A stretch of DNA of 64,000 bases, from positions 186,001-250,000 of the forward strand of contig NZ_JAGGNR010000012.1 of NCBI RefSeq assembly GCF_018614975.1, read 5' to 3'. Below are positions 45,614 through 54,263 of the stretch, one piece after another. Each line of letters opens with the position of its first letter. Position 1 is the stretch's first letter. This stretch comes from Paenibacillus polymyxa (GTDB taxonomy: Bacteria > Bacillota > Bacilli > Paenibacillales > Paenibacillaceae). The notes under the pieces were generated by a model. That model was not told the DNA's origin. It did no database searches and saw only the letters and a list, made by a program, of their open reading frames with translations. The position numbers were made by a program, and so were the translations under genes.

Positions 45614-47329
45614 ATGGTAATTGTCGATAAAAATCTCGAAATGCAATTTGAAATGTTTAAAGGCACTCCCATCGCTTTATGTGAGGAGTTATTATATTAT
45701 GTTCGAGATAGTGGGATATATACTTTGAATACTCGAAACTATGGTATTCAACAACTTAATTTGTCAGTCTTTGAAGGTTTCGATGAGCTTATATTCATGC
45801 ACCATATAAATCGTTATTTATTTGTTTACTTTCTTGACGGAAAGATTGAAATCAAAGTAGCAGCAGTTAAATCAATTAATTTTATTTATGAGAAGACCAT
45901 TGAAATTTTAATTTCAGGATGTGTTGATACTATACATGTAGCAGGAACTGTACTTTTAGTATGTGGAACCATTAATGAGCAGTTTAATGATACTAAAGGA
46001 ATAATTCAGCGTATCATTTTTGAAATAAACGAATTAGGTGAACTTCATACATTAGTAGATAATTATGATGGTAGTCTCATTAATAACGCTATACCTGTCT
46101 CGATAGGATCAAGGACTTTAGTATATATTGAAGATAAAACACCGTTTGATCCAAATATTGTTTTAGCCACTATTGAGGGAAACTTTATTAATGAGATTAC
46201 AAGTCATACATGCGTACACTATAATGATACTCTCTTATATGCAGGGTCAAAAGAAGAAAACTACAAACTATTCCATATTGATATGAGCGGTCAAATTGTT
46301 ATTTATGATGCCCCTGGTTTTATAAATAAACTTATGATATGGAAAGATTTTATTTTTGCAGTAATCTTAGTAGAAGGTGAGGAGATTATTTTTCGAATTG
46401 AAATAAGTAATTCAAACGTAGAGTATTCTCCAATCATTACTGGGAGCGGAAAAAAAGAGATATACCCAATGAATAATGGTGTGATTGTATTACATTTTGA
46501 CACTTTACTTGGAGTTGGTTTTTACTTTATAGATTCTGCATGTAATTTAACTATACCAAGAACTAAATTAGGGTTATGGGAACCACTAAACCTAAATTCA
46601 AGAAAAATTGTTTCATCGCAAGGAGCTGTAGCATTAATTCTATCAGCTACTTCTAAGATTAAAGGAAGTATACTTCACTTTCACGGAGGTCCCGACTCCT
46701 ATGAAGTAGAAGAATTGAGATTTTTCTCTTCCCTGCGTGAATTGATTGAAGAAGGATACCAACTCATTATACTAAATTATCAGGGCTCAAAAGGAATTGG
46801 TAGAGCGCATCAATCCGCTTGGAATAATTGGCATACTGCTCTTCAGCAAGACATCGTTTGGCTACAGAGTGAAGGTTTATTAGAAACTGACTGTATTACA
46901 GCGGGCTGGAGCTTTGGAGGAACTCTCGCATTTATCGCAACTCAGTTTATTCCAAAATCTAAAGGTGTCATAGTGGGTGGGATTTTATCAAACTTAATTA
47001 AACATCGGATACGAGCCAATGAAGTTGATTCAGTTTATGAAGTTTGGTTTAACCGAAGATTTGGTGAAGGAATCGATCTGAAAAATCAGAATAATCTCTT
47101 TTTTGATTTAAATAATCACCTAAAAAGACCTATTAAAGTTATATCTTTTCATGGGGAAGAAGATCAGCATTGTTCATATAAAGATTTCGAACAATTTAAA
47201 ACGAATGCTATTGTGGCTGGATTCGCATGGACTCATTTTGATCTTGCTGGAAAGAGTCATTATGCTGAAACTTTGGAAGATGCTACTCTAATTAAACAAG
47301 AGACTTTAAATTTTGTACGTGGTTTATGA
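45614..47329 (+). CDS. S9 prolyl-oligopeptidase-like serine peptidase
   Basis: I favour ATG 45614, with GGGGAT five bases upstream, over ATG 45602. The protein has 571 residues. Residues 1-340 form a diverged beta-propeller-like region. The C-terminal alpha/beta hydrolase has the triad Ser433 in GWSFGGTLAF, Asp517 in HGEEDQHC and His549 in GKSHYAET; the upstream strand LHFHGGPDSYEVEEL supplies the oxyanion part. There is no signal peptide, so it acts in the cytoplasm. S9 enzymes cleave after Pro in short peptides, and relatives macrocyclise peptides in plants and fungi. Here it could remove the leader, cyclise the core, or destroy imported peptide as immunity. It lies 51 bases after the ABC gene. 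Confidence 0.82.
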   Translation: MVIVDKNLEMQFEMFKGTPIALCEELLYYVRDSGIYTLNTRNYGIQQLNLSVFEGFDELIFMHHINRYLFVYFLDGKIEIKVAAVKSINFIYEKTIEILISGCVDTIHVAGTVLLVCGTINEQFNDTKGIIQRIIFEINELGELHTLVDNYDGSLINNAIPVSIGSRTLVYIEDKTPFDPNIVLATIEGNFINEITSHTCVHYNDTLLYAGSKEENYKLFHIDMSGQIVIYDAPGFINKLMIWKDFIFAVILVEGEEIIFRIEISNSNVEYSPIITGSGKKEIYPMNNGVIVLHFDTLLGVGFYFIDSACNLTIPRTKLGLWEPLNLNSRKIVSSQGAVALILSATSKIKGSILHFHGGPDSYEVEELRFFSSLRELIEEGYQLIILNYQGSKGIGRAHQSAWNNWHTALQQDIVWLQSEGLLETDCITAGWSFGGTLAFIATQFIPKSKGVIVGGILSNLIKHRIRANEVDSVYEVWFNRRFGEGIDLKNQNNLFFDLNNHLKRPIKVISFHGEEDQHCSYKDFEQFKTNAIVAGFAWTHFDLAGKSHYAETLEDATLIKQETLNFVRGL

Positions 47330-47386
47330 CATACTTTTCTCGCTCATAGTGTTGCCCAGCTTATAACCATAGGAGGGCAGGATTAA

Positions 47387-49369
47387 ATGAAAAAAACGAA
47401 TATCGGAATTATCGCCCACGTTGATGCAGGGAAGACCAGCTTAACTGAACGACTACTATTTGAGAGTGGAGTATTAGAAAAGGTTGGTAAAGTAGATGAA
47501 GGTAGCACTTTGACAGATTCTCTGGAGCTAGAGAAACGCAGAGGAATAACTATTAAGGCTTCAGCGGTTTCTTTTGAATGGAATGAACACAAGTTTAATT
47601 TAATTGATACTCCAGGACATACCGATTTTATAGCGGAAGTAGAGAGATCCCTCGGGGTGCTTGATGGAGTTATATTAGTAATATCTGCAGTAGAAGGAAT
47701 GCAGGCACAAACTAAAATTTTACTAGCAGCTGTTGAAAAAATGAGACTTCCAACATTAATTTTCATAAACAAAATAGATCGTTTAGGTGCAAACACTAAT
47801 GTAGTGGTACAGCAGTTAAAAAAAAGATCGAATCGACCAGTATTAGAACTAAGTCAAGTAAAACAATCTAGGAATTCTAGTGTTCAGGTAGAGCCGCTAG
47901 ATTATAATCGTGAGCGTTGTTCTGAAATCCTGGGTGCTTTAGACGAGGTTTTTCTACATGATTTTGTAGAAGATGTTTTTGTTAGTGATGACCAAATTCG
48001 ATCTGAAATACTCAACCTATGCGGTGAGGGTCATTGTCTGCCTGTAGTACATGGGTCGGCTATTACAGGTGCGGGAATATCACATTTACTAGATATTCTT
48101 ACGTTATATTTTCCCTATTCAGAAGGGAACCCTGATGCTAAAGTTTCAGGAACAGTTTTTAAAATATTACGGGAGACTTCTGGGGAAAAGATTGCGTGTG
48201 TTCGACTATACGAAGGAAAAATACGAAAAAAAACTCTCATTTCATTACAACGTTCATTGTCTGATGGTAAAGTAGAACAGAGATATGGAAAATTACAAAA
48301 AATAGAGATTTATCGAAATGGAGATACCGTTGAGGTAAGCGAGGCTGGACCAGGAGAACTTGTGAAATGTTGGGGACTAGAAGAAATTCAAATAGGAGAT
48401 ATAGTTGGTATAAAAACATCTTATATTTCTCGTTGTAACCTTGCTGAACCGTATCTAGAAGCTGGTGTTGAGGCGAATAATCCCCAAGAAAGACATAAGC
48501 TTTTTGAAAAATTATGGCTAATGGCAGAAGAAGATCCTCTTATTCAACTAAAACAAAATGAGAGTGGTATTTGCTTGAAACTCTTTGGTGAAGTCCAAAA
48601 ACAAGTAATCCAAACCACTCTTTTAGAACAGTATGGTTTAGAAGTGGCATTTACTGAAAGTAGAATGATCTGTGTAGAACGTCCTAACGGTATAGGTAGT
48701 GCTATAGAATATGCTGGATCTTCGGGCAACCCCTTTTGTGCAACAGTCGGTCTCAAAATAGAGCTTAATGGAAATATACCTGGTATTCAATATGAACTGG
48801 ATGTTGAACCTGGAGTGCTTCCAACTACTTTTCACAGAGCAATTGAAGAGACAGTCTATAAAGTGCTCGAACAGGGGCTGTTCGGTTGGCAAGTAGATTC
48901 TGCTAAAGTAACCCTTATAAAAACAGGTTATTCTAGTTCTGACACCACAGCAGGAGACTTCAGAAAACTTGTCCCACTTGTTTTAATGCAGGCATATAAA
49001 CAAGCAGGGGCCACTGTACTCGAACAAATTAGTAAATTTCATTGTGAGGCTCTAAATTCATCTCTTGGCATTCTAATGGGAAGACTTCGTTATTACAGGG
49101 CTGTTATATTAGAATGCAGCCCATTATTAAAAGATAGTACAGAAGTAGAAGAAGATTCAGAATGGTTAATTATTGGGAGGATGCCCACAGTATTTGTACA
49201 GACTATTCAGAAAGAACTGTACAAGTTAAGTAATGGAGAGGGTGTTCTATACGCTTCGGCAGATGGGTTCGAACCAGTAAAAACAAAGCCCTTTCCTGAG
49301 CGTCCTCGGACTGATTTTAACCCATTAAACAGGCACGAGTATTTGCTCCGTCAATCGGGAGCATACTAA
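47387..49369 (+). CDS. Tet(M)-like ribosomal protection GTPase
   Basis: The protein has 660 residues, with GGAGGG nine bases before ATG. It is an EF-G-like translational GTPase: G1 AHVDAGKT (10-17), RGITI (52-56), DTPGH (74-78) and NKID (128-131), then domains II-V. Length and N-terminus (NIGIIAHVDAGKTSLTERLL) place it with the Tet(M)/Tet(O)/OtrA group rather than EF-G. The domain IV loop that displaces tetracycline (Tyr-Ser-Pro-Val-Ser in Tet(M)) reads GYSSSDTTAGDF near residues 512-523, so the ligand is probably not tetracycline. It would release a ribosome-bound inhibitor, here perhaps the product of its own cluster. It is the last gene of the AT-rich operon. Confidence 0.9.
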   Translation: MKKTNIGIIAHVDAGKTSLTERLLFESGVLEKVGKVDEGSTLTDSLELEKRRGITIKASAVSFEWNEHKFNLIDTPGHTDFIAEVERSLGVLDGVILVISAVEGMQAQTKILLAAVEKMRLPTLIFINKIDRLGANTNVVVQQLKKRSNRPVLELSQVKQSRNSSVQVEPLDYNRERCSEILGALDEVFLHDFVEDVFVSDDQIRSEILNLCGEGHCLPVVHGSAITGAGISHLLDILTLYFPYSEGNPDAKVSGTVFKILRETSGEKIACVRLYEGKIRKKTLISLQRSLSDGKVEQRYGKLQKIEIYRNGDTVEVSEAGPGELVKCWGLEEIQIGDIVGIKTSYISRCNLAEPYLEAGVEANNPQERHKLFEKLWLMAEEDPLIQLKQNESGICLKLFGEVQKQVIQTTLLEQYGLEVAFTESRMICVERPNGIGSAIEYAGSSGNPFCATVGLKIELNGNIPGIQYELDVEPGVLPTTFHRAIEETVYKVLEQGLFGWQVDSAKVTLIKTGYSSSDTTAGDFRKLVPLVLMQAYKQAGATVLEQISKFHCEALNSSLGILMGRLRYYRAVILECSPLLKDSTEVEEDSEWLIIGRMPTVFVQTIQKELYKLSNGEGVLYASADGFEPVKTKPFPERPRTDFNPLNRHEYLLRQSGAY

Positions 49370-49831
49370 GTAGTGGATTCCTTAAATCATCGTTTTTATG
49401 TAGCTATATTGCAGGCAAGTGAAAAGCGAACAATGTAGAGACTATATAGCTATCAAATATGGTGAATCAATGGAACAATATTCCGGTTGTAATCAAATTT
49501 GAGTACCGAAAAAATTAAAAAACTCAATGGTGTGCATATTAGAATTATCAGATAAATGAATTTACGAGAGTTAATTATCGTTCTACCTTGTTGGCCAGCC
49601 TACCAAGAACATGATATTGCTAGGCTGGAAATGACTCATTCTCTTGAAAAATAGTTGAATCTCACCGATGAGTAACGCATGTAGCTGGGAGTTGTGTCAA
49701 AGCAATATTCAGTTATACCCAAGCGATCTAATTTGCTGGCGAAAGTAATGTGTATGCCAAGTACATTTCCATAAGAAAACTTTCCCTCGGATTATGAAAC
49801 AAGTCGAACTGAAAAAACATAATTCACTCAA
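49370..49831. other. Gene-free region downstream of the cluster
   Basis: About 460 bases without a supported gene. It contains one perfect hairpin (49595-49628, CCAGCCTA/TAGGCTGG) with an 18-base loop but no U tract, so it is a weak candidate for the operon's end. Short open frames here lack ribosome sites. Confidence 0.6.
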
Positions 49832-50131
49832 TTAATCCTTAATGCATTCATTAATGACGCATACGTCGAAGCCAAGAAGTGCCCTTGCTTCATCAATCTT
49901 ATCAAGTTGCAAACAAAGGTGAAGCAGACTGATTCCTTCAAAGTCGCACAAATTTGGATTCAGACCGTTGTTTAACATCAATAAAAGTGTTTGTACATCT
50001 CCAAGAGCCACGCATTCAAAGATGAATGGTGGCTCTTGGAGAATTTCGTTTTTATAGATACTAATGAGCATAGCGCATTTTAGAGTATCATTGTTTTGGC
50101 AGGCTTCAAGAAAACTTTGTTGTATTGACAA
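49832..50131 (-). CDS. Short ankyrin-repeat protein
   Basis: Only TTG 50131 has a ribosome site (AAAAGGA, nine bases upstream); an in-frame ATG ends at 50155 without one. The protein has about 99 residues. Repeats such as 'SFLEACQNNDTLKCAMLISIY', 'ECVALGDVQTLLLMLNNGLNPNLCD' and 'ISLLHLCLQLDKIDEARALL' are ankyrin-like, about three in all. There is no signal peptide. It is short for the family, so it may be a degraded copy. No partner is evident. Confidence 0.6.
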   Translation of the reverse strand: MSIQQSFLEACQNNDTLKCAMLISIYKNEILQEPPFIFECVALGDVQTLLLMLNNGLNPNLCDFEGISLLHLCLQLDKIDEARALLGFDVCVINECIKD

Positions 50132-50258
50132 CTGAATCAGTCCTTTTATTCTCATTAAAAATCGGACGATACTTCACTGTCAATTATTTAACTGTGCTAC
50201 TAGGATGCGATACTCGTCAAAATTTGGATCCTCACATTAGTGCGAGCCCCAAAAGTTA

Positions 50259-51281
50259 TTACTTAAACATAATTTGTATTGTGTCGTACGCTGTAGCATG
50301 TGGATATATTGCGACCTTGTACTTATCATATGTTGTGGTAAAAGTCTCACGCTCATTCACTGCGTCATCAATCTTCTTAAGAAAGTTTTCTGAAACAGGT
50401 ATACCAACTGATTTGAGCATTTCTATTGCCAGCTTCCAAGTCTCAGGATTGCCAGCTTCAAAAAGCATAACTCTGTTATACCCCTGTGAAGTTTCTGCTA
50501 TACTGAAGGAGGTGTGTCCTCCTCCCTCTGTTTTCATTACACTAACAGTTGTAGTTGAGTATCGGACTATATAGTCTTTGTATGTACTGTTGCTATTGAC
50601 CACATTTTTCATAGCATCGTACACTGTTTTAACACCAGTTGGTACATTTGTAGCTGGTGGTGTTACAGGCTTGTCAGTTGGGAAACGTGGACGATCTTCC
50701 AGTTTAGTCAAACCGTTATCTATTGCACGTTTGATGAAAGCTACAGCTTCGGCACGAGTGAGTTTGTCATTACCCTTATATCCTTCTACTGTACTCCCAG
50801 TCTTACCACCTGCCAAGTTTTCATTGAGCAAGTACTGGATAGCTTCTTTTCCGATGTAGTTAATACCATTGGCACCGGCGATAATGTTGGCTACATCAGC
50901 ACGAGTAACTGCTTGGTCACGTGTAGCTCTACCAATTGCAGTTTTAGCAGCGCCATTTACTGGCCAATTTTTTGCAACTGCGATTTGGTACACTGGGTCA
51001 GCCCAATGTGTTTGACCAGAAACAGGTTTTACCTCTTCGTAAGCCGAGATGAACATCATCAAGAATTCAGCCTCAGATACTTGTTTGCTCGGTTTGAACG
51101 TACCATCTGGGTAACCTTTGATTACACCATTGTTGATGGCCCATTGAATTGTACTGTACGCCCAGTGAGTGGATTTGACGTCCCCGAATTGTTCAGTTGG
51201 ATTTGCGGCTGATACTACAGTCGCTAACTGTACTGAAAGCAGTATTGATCCCATCAAAGCTATTAACCTCTTATATTTCAT
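50259..51281 (-). CDS. SLH-domain surface protein with unknown C-terminal domain
   Basis: I set the start at the ATG ending at 51281, directly preceded by GGGAGGTGTAAGG. The protein has 340 residues with a signal peptide ending near VVSAANP. Three SLH repeats span about 35-205: FGDVKSTHWAYSTIQWAINN, then 'GYPDGTFKPSKQVSEAEFL', with 'RADVANIIAGA' and 'RAEAVAFIKRAIDNG' later. A Pro/Thr linker leads to about 120 residues with no family I recognise (ending YPHATAYDTIQIMFK). It should be held on the cell wall by the SLH repeats. Confidence 0.88.
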   Translation of the reverse strand: MKYKRLIALMGSILLSVQLATVVSAANPTEQFGDVKSTHWAYSTIQWAINNGVIKGYPDGTFKPSKQVSEAEFLMMFISAYEEVKPVSGQTHWADPVYQIAVAKNWPVNGAAKTAIGRATRDQAVTRADVANIIAGANGINYIGKEAIQYLLNENLAGGKTGSTVEGYKGNDKLTRAEAVAFIKRAIDNGLTKLEDRPRFPTDKPVTPPATNVPTGVKTVYDAMKNVVNSNSTYKDYIVRYSTTTVSVMKTEGGGHTSFSIAETSQGYNRVMLFEAGNPETWKLAIEMLKSVGIPVSENFLKKIDDAVNERETFTTTYDKYKVAIYPHATAYDTIQIMFK

Positions 51282-51531
51282 CCTTACACCTCCCTGATCG
51301 TTTCTCCCATTAAAATATGCTGGAAATATTTTTGTCAATGTTAACAAATTAAAGTTTTTTGGCATGAAAGACTGATGTAATGTTGCAAAATATTGTTGTT
51401 AGATGATGTTTACCTATGAAGCAATAATTGCTGATACAAATTTTAAATGCAGATGCTTTAGGATAGGTGTAAGATTACAGTTCAATTTGCTAATTTCATA
51501 GAAGTGCGCACGAACTACATAATTTTTTTGA

Positions 51532-52263
51532 TTATTTACGAGATAACACAGGATTCACAATATTAATCATAGCATATCCTTCATTAACGACTCCGAATTC
51601 CAGGCTAAGATCTAGAACACCAGAAATATTAACACTCGCACTCTGGGTTGGCACACCTTTGCTAACTATACTAGTCCAAAGAACCTTCCCATCCCCTATA
51701 ATAGTTAATTTTCCTGATCCTTCTTTAACACTATCGTCAACCCCGTACATAAAGGATAAATCTGAATATTGTCCATTTAGGGTGTAGCTTTGAGTAAGGG
51801 ACTCATGATGATCACCAAAACCGTTAATGATAAAACCTCTTTTTGGAAGCTGTAAACCTTTATCATATTCCTGCCCGTCGATTTTCATCTTACCATTAAT
51901 CACCATATCTTCAGCTATCTTAATTGGAGGCTTGTTAGAAAGGTAATCTCCTTCTGCTACCGAGTCCCCAAACAAAACAGATTTTGTTTTACCATCCCAG
52001 GCAACAGACTTCCCTATCATATCTCCAATGAGCTTAATAGGCACATATGTTGTTCCACTGTAGATGAGGGAGGAGGGAACAGGCGAGCCGTTATTGTTAA
52101 ATTTACCACCAGAAGGAGTTTTATCGACTTTGTCCACAATAAATCTAACCGGATCAAAGCTGACTTCAATCTTGTTCGTTGCTCCCCAAGCTATTCCACT
52201 GAAAAATAAAGTACCCACTAAAAAGCCTGCCGCTCCAAATTTCCATTTACCCATTTTTCCCAT
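51532..52263 (-). CDS. Secreted protein with stalk domain and NPCBM-like domain
   Basis: The protein has 243 residues. A signal peptide (residues 1-28, WKFGAAGFLVGTLFFSGIAW) is followed by a copper-amine-oxidase-N-like 'stalk' domain (about 30-105: SFDPVRFIVDK, 'LIYSGTTYVPIKLIGDMIGKSVAWDGKTKSV'). The C-terminal part (110-240) resembles the NPCBM/NEW2-type jelly roll (MKIDGQEYDKGLQLP...SYTLNGQYSDLSFMYGVDD). Both modules are common in Paenibacillus cell-surface proteins and suggest binding of glycans or wall polymers. It is divergent from the XRE regulator gene. Confidence 0.82.
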   Translation of the reverse strand: MGKMGKWKFGAAGFLVGTLFFSGIAWGATNKIEVSFDPVRFIVDKVDKTPSGGKFNNNGSPVPSSLIYSGTTYVPIKLIGDMIGKSVAWDGKTKSVLFGDSVAEGDYLSNKPPIKIAEDMVINGKMKIDGQEYDKGLQLPKRGFIINGFGDHHESLTQSYTLNGQYSDLSFMYGVDDSVKEGSGKLTIIGDGKVLWTSIVSKGVPTQSASVNISGVLDLSLEFGVVNEGYAMINIVNPVLSRK

Positions 52264-52420
52264 TGATTGTTACCTCCATAATTAGAATTAGTTTGAATAG
52301 GATAAACTTATGAAATAACTTTAAAATATAAACTATAAATGTTATTATATATAATTATAACAACTATAGTGTATTAATTTGATTTACCGCCTCAGTTACG
52401 CTTAGTTTGAGGTGGTTTGT

Positions 52421-52759
52421 GTGGAAAATTTAGTAATAAAACTCGGCGATCGTATTCGAAATATTAGAAAGCAACAAGGGATGAGTCAGGAACTCCTAGG
52501 AGAGCGTTCTGGACTACATACCAATTACATTGGACAAGTTGAGCGTGGCGAGAAAAATGTAACAGTAGAAAGTCTGGAGAGAATAGCTAATGGACTGAAC
52601 ATTACACTTGAACAATTGTTCCGTCACCTTGATCCAGTTCCTCCGACAGATGACCTTCAAAGACTTCTTCTTTTGCTTGAAGATAGACCCCCACAAGACA
52701 AACAACTTGCACTTCAATTGCTTCAATCCGTGTTTCGCTGGGGGGACCAAAAATTCTGA
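52421..52759 (+). CDS. XRE-family (Cro/cI-like) transcriptional regulator
   Basis: GTG 52421 follows GAGGTGG by five bases; an in-frame GTG at 52412 overlaps that site. The protein has 112 residues. Residues about 5-62 form an HTH_3 domain (IRKQQGMSQELLGERSGLHT, then YIGQVERGEKNVTVESLERI). The C-terminal tail (LLLLEDRPPQDKQLALQLLQSVF) is helical. It resembles SinR/immunity-type regulators of Bacilli. It lies 25 bases before a Crp/Fnr-family gene on the same strand and divergent from the stalk-domain protein. Confidence 0.88.
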   Translation: MENLVIKLGDRIRNIRKQQGMSQELLGERSGLHTNYIGQVERGEKNVTVESLERIANGLNITLEQLFRHLDPVPPTDDLQRLLLLLEDRPPQDKQLALQLLQSVFRWGDQKF

Positions 52760-52784
52760 TCTCCCATAGTAAAGGAGTATGACG

Positions 52785-53528
52785 ATGTACCAATCTGTAG
52801 TGGATAGTCCTTTTTTCAAAGATATAATTAAAAAAGAGGAGCGAACTTGGATAGAGTCCAAGTTTCTTCTCAGAAAATATCCTAAGAACCAAGTACTTTA
52901 CTTTCAAAATGATCCAGGTCACACGATGTACGTTATCCAAACGGGTATTCTGAAAATATTTCGTCAAGAAGATCACCAAGAGATTGTGCTCGGGCATCAG
53001 TTTCCTGGGGAAGTTATTGGTGAACTTGAGTTATTTCATCACGATAATCTCAGAACAGCTTCTGTCGCCGCGTTTGATGAAGTCAGTGTGTGGGAAATCA
53101 GACGTGAACAAATGGATGAAATTGTCCGGATCTATCCGGATCTCATGCGTAAAGTAATATACATACTTAGTGAACGTTTAATTCAGGCGGATCGTAAAAT
53201 CGAATATCTTGCTTTCTTGGATGTGCGAGTGCGTGCAGCAAACCTATTGCTCGATTTGGTATCCAACTTTGGTAAAAAAACATCAAATGGATTGCTTATC
53301 AATTGGCGAATTACGCAACAACACTTTGGTAGTATGATCGGTGTAGGTAGAGAAACTGCTTCCAAAGCTCTTAATGATTTTAAGGCTGAGAAATTAATTC
53401 ACATGGACCATCGCAAAGTTTACGTTATTGATCTTGAAGGTTTACAGGATGTTGCTAATGCAAATCAAGATCCAGTTGAAAAACGTATTTGGCATTCGAC
53501 CCATAAGTATCATATCCCAACGATTTAG
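52785..53528 (+). CDS. Crp/Fnr-family transcriptional regulator
   Basis: I choose ATG 52785, seven bases after AAAGGAG; ATG 52779 is too close to it. The protein has 247 residues. An N-terminal cyclic-nucleotide-binding-type beta barrel ('YPKNQVLYFQNDPGHTMYVIQTGILKIFRQ', 'GEVIGELELFHHDNLRTASVAAFDEV') is followed by a dimer helix and a winged HTH ('WRITQQHFGSMIGVGRETASKALNDFKAEKLI'). No Cys residues are present, so it is not an Fe-S Fnr. The ligand is unknown. It forms a likely operon with the XRE gene. Confidence 0.9.
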   Translation: MYQSVVDSPFFKDIIKKEERTWIESKFLLRKYPKNQVLYFQNDPGHTMYVIQTGILKIFRQEDHQEIVLGHQFPGEVIGELELFHHDNLRTASVAAFDEVSVWEIRREQMDEIVRIYPDLMRKVIYILSERLIQADRKIEYLAFLDVRVRAANLLLDLVSNFGKKTSNGLLINWRITQQHFGSMIGVGRETASKALNDFKAEKLIHMDHRKVYVIDLEGLQDVANANQDPVEKRIWHSTHKYHIPTI

Positions 53529-53679
53529 ATGATTCTGCACTCTTGCTTACAGATTTTATGTAATTCTTATTACAAACGAATGTTCCTATAGATCGTGTCG
53601 CCTAGTACATTCATTTACTTGTCCAGCAAAATTTCTTCATGTTTCAATAGGGACAAATTTTGTAGGGGAGAGAAGTCAT

Positions 53680-53955
53680 ATAGCTAGATTTCAATTAGGT
53701 GATATTGTAGTTAATGACAGGGTCTTGGAGCAGATTAGCGAAACCGATCAATTGATTGCATTGAATCGCCATGCTCAAGGAGACTGGGGAATGGTATCAG
53801 AGGATGAGTTTCTAGCTAATGAGAATGGTTTGTTAGAAGGATCATATTTAATGTCCGTGTACTTGAGTGAACGTGGTGTTGTGTTTTGTGTGATCACGGA
53901 TGCTGGACGAACAAAGACGACACTTTCTCTGCCGGAAGAAGTTAGGCGGATCTGA
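53680..53955 (+). CDS. Small conserved-type protein with apparent ATA start
   Basis: The first ordinary start in frame is TTG 53725 (76 residues), but it has no good ribosome site. Fifteen codons upstream an ATA codon (53680) lies nine bases after GGGGAG and opens ARFQLGDIVVNDRV. This looks like the natural N-terminus of a protein family found on mobile elements (with 'QLIALNRHAQGDWGMVSEDE' and 'VYLSERGVVFCVITDAGRTK'). So either translation starts at ATA/TTG or the start codon has mutated. The product is up to 91 residues. Function is unknown. Confidence 0.55.
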   Translation: MARFQLGDIVVNDRVLEQISETDQLIALNRHAQGDWGMVSEDEFLANENGLLEGSYLMSVYLSERGVVFCVITDAGRTKTTLSLPEEVRRI

Positions 53956-53957
53956 AT

Positions 53958-54194
53958 ATGAAAAAAAGTGTTGTTGGTATTGAGTTATACTCATGTTCAG
54001 AGATTCTGATACAACATCGGGAATACATTGCAGTAAATGGCTTTGTATTTGAAGCGGGGAGGAAGCCTGCAGATTTTGTATTGTTACTTGATCTATTTTG
54101 TGGGAGTCTGATTTATATCAAATTGGAGGATCACGAACTTTTACCAGTGATTAGAGAGAATCTATCAAGAGTTAGGGTGGCAGCTAAAATGTGA
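53958..54194 (+). CDS. Hypothetical small protein
   Basis: The protein has 78 residues and starts two bases after the stop of the previous gene, so the two are probably co-translated. There is no clear ribosome site other than purines in the end of that gene. The sequence (VVGIELYSCSEILIQHREYI, later 'FVLLLDLFCGSLIYIKLED') is unfamiliar, with no signal peptide and a moderately hydrophobic centre. The link to the previous gene suggests a shared role on the mobile element. Confidence 0.5.
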   Translation: MKKSVVGIELYSCSEILIQHREYIAVNGFVFEAGRKPADFVLLLDLFCGSLIYIKLEDHELLPVIRENLSRVRVAAKM

Positions 54195-54263
54195 TCTCGG
54201 GCGGGGCGTATTGCCCCACCTAAGTCACATGAAGTTGTCCATTCTCGGCCAACACGAGTGTGA

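Noticed and set aside
47387..49369. Plain tetracycline-resistance gene
   Set aside because: The loop that displaces tetracycline differs and the gene is embedded in a peptide/exporter operon.
50125..50574. 149-codon plus-strand frame across the SLH gene
   Set aside because: Antisense to a clear SLH protein gene and lacking a ribosome site.
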